A DNA stretch of 31,295 nucleotides from Flavobacterium sp. UBA4098. GTDB lineage: Bacteria; Bacteroidota; Bacteroidia; Flavobacteriales; Flavobacteriaceae. The first letter of the stretch is position 1. Every line of letters starts with the position of its first letter. The notes below the pieces were generated by a model, which worked only from the letters and a program-made list of their open reading frames with translations, was not told where the DNA came from and ran no database searches. Both the position numbers and the translations under genes were made by a program. Positions 23,192-29,586 of the stretch are shown one piece after another. The stretch lies in contig DFXW01000002.1 in assembly GCA_002382495.1 (NCBI GenBank), forward strand, positions 143,352-174,646. Direction: 5' to 3'.

Positions 23192-24310
23192 CTAATTAAT
23201 TTTCTTTTTTCGGTTGGTTTCGTAATCTTCAAAAATCATTTCTCCCAAACCTTTTAAGCCGGTATAAAACGCTTTTCCTTGATTGGCTTCGGTAAATTGA
23301 TTTACAAATTGTTGCAAATACGGGTCATTGGCAATCATAAACGTAGTAATCGGAATGTGTAATTTTCGAGCCTGAGCCGCTTGATTATAGCATTGCTCCG
23401 TGATGTAAGGATCTAGTCCATTACTATTCATGTAATAGTCGCCGTTTTTTTCTCTAACACAACTCGGTTTTCCATCGGTAATCATGAAAATTTGTTTGTT
23501 AGTATTTCGTTTTCTACGGAGCATGTCCATCGCCAATTGTAATCCGGCAACGGTATTGGTATGATACGGTCCTACTTGTAGATAGGGCAAATCTTTGATT
23601 TTGATGGGCCAGGCATCGTTGCCAAAAACCAAAATGTCAATGGTATCTTTTGGGTAGCGTGTAGTAATCAATTCGGCCAAAGCCATAGCTACTTTTTTGG
23701 CAGGAGTTATTCGGTCTTCGCCATATAAAATCATACTGTGGCTGATGTCAATCATCAACACCGTACTCATTTGTGCTTTGAATTTGGATTCCTCCACAAT
23801 CAAATCATTTTCGGTCAATTTGAATTCATCCAAACCATTATTGATTTGCGCATTACGCAAACTTTCGGTTATCGAAATGTTATCCAATCCGTCACCAAAG
23901 CGGTATTCTCTGAATTCTCCGGTTTGTTCGTCGCCTTTACCAGAAGATTTAGTATTGTGACTTCCGGTTTTGGATTGTTTCAGGTTTCCAAAAATTTGAT
24001 CCAGTGCTTGTTGCCGAATCGCTCTTTCTGTTTTAGCAGTGATTTTAGTATCCGAGTTGCCATCACCATCAACTTCTTCTTTGATGTAGCCTTTTTTCTT
24101 TAAGTCTTCAACAAAATCATCAATAGTGTAGTTGGCATCAGTCAATTTGTATTCTACATCCAATTGGCGCAGCCAATCGATAGCTTCGTCAAAATCGCCC
24201 GAAGTATGGGTAATTAACTCTTTGAAAATTTTAAACAGTTTTTCAAATGGAGTCTCAAATGGAGCTTCATAGGGTTTGAAGAAAAAACCTTTTGTACTAT
24301 TCTTTTTCAT
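23192..24310 (-). CDS. von Willebrand factor A (VWA) domain protein, partner of the AAA+ ATPase
   Basis: The 372-residue protein lacks a signal peptide. The N-terminal 110 residues are charged and helical, followed by a flexible low-complexity linker (GSHNTKSSGKGDEQTG, about 117-132). The VWA domain (about 182-365) has a complete MIDAS: DISHS at 188-192 (DxSxS), a Thr in YHTNTVAGLQLAM, and Asp in FMITDGKPS. It ends with FEDYETNRKKKIN. Start ATG 24310. It is the first gene of the pair. A terminator or clear promoter is not visible just upstream, only an AT-rich stretch. Confidence 0.88.
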   Translation of the reverse strand: MKKNSTKGFFFKPYEAPFETPFEKLFKIFKELITHTSGDFDEAIDWLRQLDVEYKLTDANYTIDDFVEDLKKKGYIKEEVDGDGNSDTKITAKTERAIRQQALDQIFGNLKQSKTGSHNTKSSGKGDEQTGEFREYRFGDGLDNISITESLRNAQINNGLDEFKLTENDLIVEESKFKAQMSTVLMIDISHSMILYGEDRITPAKKVAMALAELITTRYPKDTIDILVFGNDAWPIKIKDLPYLQVGPYHTNTVAGLQLAMDMLRRKRNTNKQIFMITDGKPSCVREKNGDYYMNSNGLDPYITEQCYNQAAQARKLHIPITTFMIANDPYLQQFVNQFTEANQGKAFYTGLKGLGEMIFEDYETNRKKKIN

Positions 24311-24412
24311 AGTCGTTAAAATTAAAGTTTATTCCACAGAATAAAATACAACGACTATTAATATTTAGTTAAAAGCAAATGATTTATATGAACGTAAAGA
24401 ATAGCAGCTATG

Positions 24413-25348
24413 TTATAAGAGTTTTATTGTAGATCCAGCATCAACAGTATAAACAATATTGTTAATTTTGAAATACACCTTTAGGGCACTCGGATTAGTT
24501 ACTATATTTTTATCAACGGAGAATTTTAGATTTCTAAATGCAGTAATATAATCCACAATATTAATTTGTTTTGCGTAAAAAATAGCTGGGTTATTAGCGA
24601 TTAGTTTTAAATATTTTTCAGCTTCCTCCCATTTTTTTAGGTCAGATCCCATTTCCCAACTATGACCCCAAATGTCTAGTAGAGCTAGCTCTTTAGTATT
24701 CATAAAATCTTCAATAGTTTTATAAAAAAGAGCCAGTTCTTTTTTGTCTTTTTCAGGTTGATTGGTCTCCCAATAGGCTTTTCCAAATTGATGAATAGTG
24801 GGGTGCCATCTTAAAAAATCTTTTGGAATTTCATAATTATAAGTATCACCCACTGTTCTTGCATATTCTATTCCAGTTCCCTTTATGGTTTCAATAACAG
24901 CATCATTGGTATTGCCAAATGGATAGGCCATTCCTCTTACAGGATAGCCTACTAAACGTTCTAATTCTTTTCTGTCTTCAACAATTTCATAGATAACATC
25001 TACTTTAGAAATGTCCGGTAAATTCGGATGATTGGCTGAATGAACTGATACTTCATGACCTTTAAATAATTCTTTTATTTCCTCTTTGTTTAAATAATTG
25101 TAATAGGAGTCAGTTCCTAATTTATTTGAATTCAAATGAAAGGTTCCTATTAGGTTGTATTTATTTAAAAGGGCTACCAATTGTCTGTCTTGCATTGCAC
25201 CGTCATCATAACTCAAAATAACCGCTTTGGTTTTACCCTCTGGAAACAGCATTTCAATTTTTATAGCGCTTTTGGCTATTTCTTGATTGGTTTGAGCAGA
25301 AGATGACAATGAGAAACATAATACTACTAATGCAATAGCTTTTTTCAT
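24413..25348 (-). CDS. Secreted polysaccharide-deacetylase-like (NodB/CE4) protein
   Basis: The 311-residue precursor starts at ATG 25348 with a signal peptide (MKKAIALVVLCFSLSSSAQ); a longer frame from 25387 would add 13 unlikely residues. The CE4 motifs are visible: ILSYDDGA with catalytic-type Asp48/Asp49 (motif 1, S-Y instead of T-F), HSANH with His103 and His107 as metal ligands (motif 2), and AYPFG (motif 3, lacking the usual Arg). It is likely periplasmic or surface-exposed and acts on an N-acetylated polysaccharide. The final 60 residues form a beta-rich tail (LKVYFKINNIVYTVDAGST) of unknown type. It lies downstream of two tandem terminators, so it is transcribed on its own. Confidence 0.82.
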   Translation of the reverse strand: MKKAIALVVLCFSLSSSAQTNQEIAKSAIKIEMLFPEGKTKAVILSYDDGAMQDRQLVALLNKYNLIGTFHLNSNKLGTDSYYNYLNKEEIKELFKGHEVSVHSANHPNLPDISKVDVIYEIVEDRKELERLVGYPVRGMAYPFGNTNDAVIETIKGTGIEYARTVGDTYNYEIPKDFLRWHPTIHQFGKAYWETNQPEKDKKELALFYKTIEDFMNTKELALLDIWGHSWEMGSDLKKWEEAEKYLKLIANNPAIFYAKQINIVDYITAFRNLKFSVDKNIVTNPSALKVYFKINNIVYTVDAGSTIKLL

Positions 25349-25425
25349 TTTATATAATTTAATTTCTATAAATACGTATGGATACACAAACTAAAGTAAA
25401 CAAAATAAATTGAATTGTTTGCAAA

Positions 25426-25453
25426 AAAAACCTCATATTTCTATGAGGTTTTT
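25426..25453. terminator. Intrinsic terminator 1 between deacetylase and response regulator genes
   Basis: Perfect 12-bp stem AAAAACCTCATA / TATGAGGTTTTT around loop TTTC, able to act on both strands. On the minus strand it is the second of two stops after the response regulator gene and insulates the deacetylase gene. Confidence 0.75.
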
Positions 25454-25531
25454 GGTAGTAGCTTATTCAGACAAAACAATCGAATCGATAGTTGAAGAAA
25501 TGGAAAAATTTTCAACTTTATTTGAGTCCAC

Positions 25532-25552
25532 AAAAAAAGCTCAAGAATGAGC
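25532..25552 (-). terminator. Intrinsic terminator after the response regulator gene
   Basis: On the minus strand GCTCA-TTCT-TGAGC (25552-25539) is followed by seven Ts (from A-run 25532-25538). It lies 68-81 bases after the response regulator stop (25620). Confidence 0.75.
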
Positions 25553-25619
25553 CTGAGGTTTTTTTGTTTTGAAAAGGATAATTTGTCGTTTAATTTTGTC
25601 GAAATAGATTGCTCTTCTC

Positions 25620-26225
25620 TTAGATTTTAAACTTATTAAATAGTTCAGATTTACTATTGATATTCAACTTTCGGTAAATATTTTTGATATGACTTCTCAC
25701 CGAATCGATCGATAAGTTGTGGCGGTCGGCCACTAATTTATAACTCAAACCATCTAAAATACCATTTGTGATTTCGATTTCGCGTTTGGTTAATTTTTCT
25801 AATGCATTTTCCTTTTTTTGGAAATGCGCCATCACTTTTCGAGCAATTTTTGGCGTCATATAGGCCCCATCATTTTTAATGGCATCAAAGACTTCTTGGT
25901 AATCCATGTGAAAACTTTGTTTGTCGATATACCCAATCGCTCCTAGTTGAATAGCATTAAAAATGGTATCCGAATCCTCCTTAATTGAATTAATAATAAT
26001 GTTGGAATCGGGGTAAAGCGCCAAGATTTTTTTGATGGCTTCAAGTCCGTTCATTTTAGGCATGATGATATCCAATAAGAATATCACAGCTTCTTTTGGA
26101 TCGTTAAAAAAGTCAACCGGATTCGCATAAATGGCATCACAACGGTAATCGACTAGTTCATCGATTTTCTCTTTCATCAATTGTGCAATACGAAAATCAT
26201 CTTCTAAAATAATTATATTTTTCAT
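25620..26225 (-). CDS. NarL/FixJ-type response regulator
   Basis: DNA-binding regulator for the adjacent kinase. From ATG 26225 (201 residues; upstream in-frame codons from 26258 are rejected because MKNIIILEDD is the canonical receiver start). Receiver residues: acidic Asp9/Asp10, phosphoacceptor Asp52 in LLDIIMP, Ser80, and Lys102 in YIDKQ. A LuxR-type HTH occupies about 135-200 (LTKREIEITNGILDGLSYK, SIDSVRSHIKNIYRKLNI). It lies 23 bases downstream of the kinase gene and is followed by a terminator. Targets are not known; the divergent adhesin and the deacetylase are candidates. Confidence 0.94.
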   Translation of the reverse strand: MKNIIILEDDFRIAQLMKEKIDELVDYRCDAIYANPVDFFNDPKEAVIFLLDIIMPKMNGLEAIKKILALYPDSNIIINSIKEDSDTIFNAIQLGAIGYIDKQSFHMDYQEVFDAIKNDGAYMTPKIARKVMAHFQKKENALEKLTKREIEITNGILDGLSYKLVADRHNLSIDSVRSHIKNIYRKLNINSKSELFNKFKI

Positions 26226-26248
26226 AGACTGTAATTTGTAGTAGTGGC

Positions 26249-29089
26249 TTAGGCCCAATTAAAACCTAATGTTATTTGTAATCCATGGGGCTGGTGTATC
26301 GCAAACTGACAAGTTCCGTTATTGCGTTCGGCTCTTTTGATCATATTGCCAATACCATTTCCTTTTTGATAAATGTTTTCTAGTTCTGTAAGTTTTCCGT
26401 CGTCGGTGATGCAAATTTCAAGGCGTTCGCCTAAGCTAAAATGAATTGCATATTGAGTTGCTTCTGAATATTTTAATGCATTGGCTGTCGCTTCAAATAG
26501 AATTAGTTTGCAATCTCGAAAGACCTCGGGTTTTAATTTAACAATTGGAATTTCTTTATCATGGGTAATCGCATATTGAATCGTCGAATTACTACATTCT
26601 TTCTTAAGAAATTCTTTTGTATCATCTATTAAATCTTCAAGTGCGGTATTGTGGTTAGCGAGAGCATGAATGGAGGTTCGAATGCTGAAAAGCGCTTCAC
26701 TAATTCCTTGTTTTAACTCTTGATGTTGTTGTTTAACATCTTTTTTACTACTAGTAATAAGCAGCATGCGGGTGAGAACCGTTCCAACTTCGTCATGCAA
26801 ATCCATGGCTATTCGATCTTTGACTACCGCTTCTGTTTTTCGAGCTCTGCGAATGGAATAAATAGTGGCGCTTCCAAACAGCAACAAAATCAAACTAATT
26901 ACAATATAAAAACTAAGATGGTAATAGAATGGAACAATAGCATTGATAGTCAATTTTTTCTTGGATTTTAAGTTGCCAAAATTATCATACATATTGATCG
27001 TTAAAGCATGTTTTCCGTAGGGTAAATTAGAGATTCTAATTTTACTATTGTAAGCAGGAACAGCTTTTTCTTGGTCGATTTGATAAGTGAAAAAAGAACT
27101 ATAAGAAGACGCAATATCCAAGTCAGAGACCGCTAAATTAAGCTCTTCTTGACCGGTGTTGAAGGCAATAGATTCTTGGTTTTTATAGTTTTTAAATTGA
27201 AATCCTTCTTGATTTAATGTGGTGTTTTTTTGAATTCCCGTGATGTGAATTTGGGAGGATTCATTAACATTTTTTTTCAGTTGGTCAAAATCAATTAGGT
27301 CGTATCCATTTAGCCCACCAAAAATCACCTTTCCGTTAGGCAAGACCGCAGCCGACTTATAATTGTATTCCATATTACTCAAACCATTTTTTTGAGTCAA
27401 TTGGTAGGTAGTGTTGTTGATAAGGTCAAATACTACAATGCCATTAAAAGTGCTCACCCACATACGTCCTTTTTGATCATTGATAATTCCGGCTATGTTT
27501 TGTAACAGTTGGTTTTTCTTTTGGGTAAAAGTAAAATGGGTTTTGTCGAGAATTAGTACGCCATCTTCTTCCGTGCCCAGCCAGAGTGTATTTCGAACGG
27601 AATCCACGGTTATATTTCGCACGGATTTGGAGTAAAAGCGAGGAATAGAACGCCATTTAAATCCAAATTGGTCATAGTATGCGCAACGCAATCCTTGGTT
27701 GGTTCCAATCCAAAACAAATTGCCGTCTTGTGTAATGGAATAGACCGTAAGACCCGGAAGCGCAATAGTTACCGCTTTTTTGTTTAGGGTATTGTAAATA
27801 ACCAATTTATGGGTACCGCCCAAAATGATTTCATTTTTTTTTCCTTTTTCTACCACATAAAAAAATTCTCTTTCAGGAACAGAAGGCAGCTGTAATGGAT
27901 CTATTTTTTTGGAGCTAATGTCAAAGGAAACTACTCCGTAACTATCTGTTGTACAATAAATTTTGTTGTCCAACAACAGGCTGTCGTACATAGAAAAATT
28001 TTCTTTCGAAAAGACATTTTGTAGCTGCCCATTGGTTGAAACCATAATTTGCGGATGACCAAAAAAGTAGGTGGTGGTGGCATTGATAGGAATGATTTTT
28101 CGGCGAATACGAATCATGTCATTCTCAACTAAAGGATTGTCATCAATGGTAGAAATGTATTTTTTGCTGTCAGCAACTCGAATCAATCCTTGATTGGTAG
28201 CCAAAAAATAACAGCCTTTTGTAGCAAAAAACAATTTTCGAACTTCTGGATTTTTGATGGAAGTAATCGTATGATTTACAAATGATTTTCCTTCCAAAGC
28301 AAAAACATTTTTACTTCGGGAAATGTAATAGGGCGTACCCAATTCATTTTCATAATAGTTGGTGATTCCTATTTTATTTTGGAGCATAGGATGAAAAACA
28401 AAACGGCCGTTTTTAAGTACATACACACTGTTACCCGTAGCGTACACTAATCCAAATTGTTGTGATGGAAGCAATTTTCCATACATATAAATGAATTCTG
28501 CCGGGATTATTGTTTTCGTTTTAAGGGTCTTTTCATCGCATTGTAGAATCCCTTTATTTTGTGTCAAAACATAAATATTGTTTTGGTACAGTATCGCGCC
28601 AGCGGCTTCATACGAACTCAACGATCTTGTTTTGATTAGTTTGGTATCTTCAAAAAGCTGTAAGTCACCATCTGTATTCAGGATGAGTTGTTGCTTCCCT
28701 TGTAGGCAAAAGGATTGAACCTCTTTAGTGGTAAAATCAGTAAGGCGTAAACGCTTCCGATCCAGAATTTTAACTCCCTTTTTTTTAGAGATAAGATAAA
28801 TATTTTCGCCCTCTATTTTGATTTCGTTGACCACATTATCTTCAAAAAAATGGGCCAGATTTTTAGTAGAAAATGAGAAGAAATTCTTTCCGTCAAATCG
28901 CGCGATTCCTTTGTTGGTGGCAATCCAAAGAAACCCTTCTGGGTCTTTTTGAATGTCGTTGATGGTGTTGTCTGGGAGACCGTTTGCCGTGGTGAAAATA
29001 CGAATCGTTCTTCGGGCAGGATTTCCGTAGGAGTTGGATATACCTAGGCAGCAGCACAAAACGAATACCAACAACACTATTTTTTTCAT
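26249..29089 (-). CDS. Propeller-type sensor histidine kinase (Reg_prop/Y_Y_Y/HisKA_3)
   Basis: A 946-residue kinase with a signal peptide (MKKIVLLVFVLCCCLGISNSYG). The periplasmic part is a two-component-regulator propeller (about 30-620) with recurring units such as GLPDNTINDIQKDPEGFLWIATNKGIARFDG, followed by a Y_Y_Y domain (about 630-712, FTYQIDQEK, LPYGKHALTINMYDNFGN). A transmembrane helix lies at about 725-745. The kinase core has His765 in MDLHDEVGT (HisKA_3), an N box FEATANALKYSEAT, and G boxes ITDDGK and GNGIGNM. Many flavobacterial relatives sense polysaccharide or envelope signals, but the ligand here is unknown. It lacks a C-terminal receiver, so it is not a hybrid. Start ATG 29089; a TAGTTTTG element lies 23-30 bases upstream. 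Confidence 0.95.
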   Translation of the reverse strand: MKKIVLLVFVLCCCLGISNSYGNPARRTIRIFTTANGLPDNTINDIQKDPEGFLWIATNKGIARFDGKNFFSFSTKNLAHFFEDNVVNEIKIEGENIYLISKKKGVKILDRKRLRLTDFTTKEVQSFCLQGKQQLILNTDGDLQLFEDTKLIKTRSLSSYEAAGAILYQNNIYVLTQNKGILQCDEKTLKTKTIIPAEFIYMYGKLLPSQQFGLVYATGNSVYVLKNGRFVFHPMLQNKIGITNYYENELGTPYYISRSKNVFALEGKSFVNHTITSIKNPEVRKLFFATKGCYFLATNQGLIRVADSKKYISTIDDNPLVENDMIRIRRKIIPINATTTYFFGHPQIMVSTNGQLQNVFSKENFSMYDSLLLDNKIYCTTDSYGVVSFDISSKKIDPLQLPSVPEREFFYVVEKGKKNEIILGGTHKLVIYNTLNKKAVTIALPGLTVYSITQDGNLFWIGTNQGLRCAYYDQFGFKWRSIPRFYSKSVRNITVDSVRNTLWLGTEEDGVLILDKTHFTFTQKKNQLLQNIAGIINDQKGRMWVSTFNGIVVFDLINNTTYQLTQKNGLSNMEYNYKSAAVLPNGKVIFGGLNGYDLIDFDQLKKNVNESSQIHITGIQKNTTLNQEGFQFKNYKNQESIAFNTGQEELNLAVSDLDIASSYSSFFTYQIDQEKAVPAYNSKIRISNLPYGKHALTINMYDNFGNLKSKKKLTINAIVPFYYHLSFYIVISLILLLFGSATIYSIRRARKTEAVVKDRIAMDLHDEVGTVLTRMLLITSSKKDVKQQHQELKQGISEALFSIRTSIHALANHNTALEDLIDDTKEFLKKECSNSTIQYAITHDKEIPIVKLKPEVFRDCKLILFEATANALKYSEATQYAIHFSLGERLEICITDDGKLTELENIYQKGNGIGNMIKRAERNNGTCQFAIHQPHGLQITLGFNWA

Positions 29090-29111
29090 CGGGCAGAGTT
29101 AAAAATGACTT

Positions 29112-29119
29112 CAAAACTA
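29112..29119 (-). promoter_or_regulatory. -7 promoter element for the sensor kinase gene
   Basis: On the minus strand TAGTTTTG matches TAnnTTTG exactly and predicts a start near 29105, about 16 bases before the kinase ATG. No correctly spaced -33 TTG is seen. Confidence 0.45.
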
Positions 29120-29156
29120 ATCAAATTTCTTGAAATAGTTTGGTGTAATGTAGCTC

Positions 29157-29192
29157 GTGATTCGTGAACCGTGATTCGTGAACCGTAATTCG
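29157..29192. repeat. 14-bp tandem repeat
   Basis: GTGATTCGTGAACC occurs twice head to tail (29157-29170, 29171-29184), followed by a partial degenerate third copy GTAATTCG (29185-29192). It lies upstream of the kinase promoter element and between two divergent genes. Confidence 0.8.
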
Positions 29193-29259
29193 AATTTGGC
29201 ATCTCAAAAATCACATCTTTATGTGATATAAAACGTTTCGTCTCCCTTTTGCGAAACCC

Positions 29260-29267
29260 TAATTTTG
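29260..29267 (+). promoter_or_regulatory. -7-like element upstream of the adhesin-like gene
   Basis: TAATTTTG matches TAnnTTTG. The predicted start (about 29274) leaves a leader of about 310 bases to the signal-peptide ATG at 29587, or about 124 bases to the ATG at 29398. Confidence 0.35.
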
Positions 29268-29586
29268 TAAGTTGGTGTGAACTGATGTAACCCTAGGTTT
29301 TATAAGACTTCACGATACGTTGCCCTCAACCCCAAGGGCTTCGTCAAAAACCATTTCCCAAATCTCGAATTAGTATTCAATAATTGTATGTAAGAATATG
29401 CGAGATAATAGTTCAGAAGGCCGGTCTAACCAATTAATGGAAACCAACCCTTTTCTTTCTACTACCAATGCTGGGAACGCAATAGTTATATTGACTAATG
29501 CTTTTCCTGTGACGGATCATTCCGAAACTATAACCGCATCTTCAACATTTTTTAGATCAAAAAACACAACCTCTATTTTCCTATCC

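Larger units (their letters stand above)
29090..29586. other. Intergenic region between the sensor kinase and the adhesin-like gene
   Basis: About 500 bases without a recognised gene. It contains a minus-strand -7 element (TAGTTTTG, 29119-29112) for the kinase, a 14-bp tandem repeat (29157-29192), a 7-bp hairpin ATCACAT/ATGTGAT (29210-29227), a plus-strand -7-like TAATTTTG (29260-29267), and a GCCCT/AGGGC hairpin (29322-29339). From 29398 the adhesin frame is open upstream of the signal peptide; see the adhesin entry. Confidence 0.6.

Noticed and set aside
23697..24103. Plus-strand open frames opposite the VWA gene
   Set aside because: Shadows of the MIDAS-containing VWA frame; composition not protein-like.
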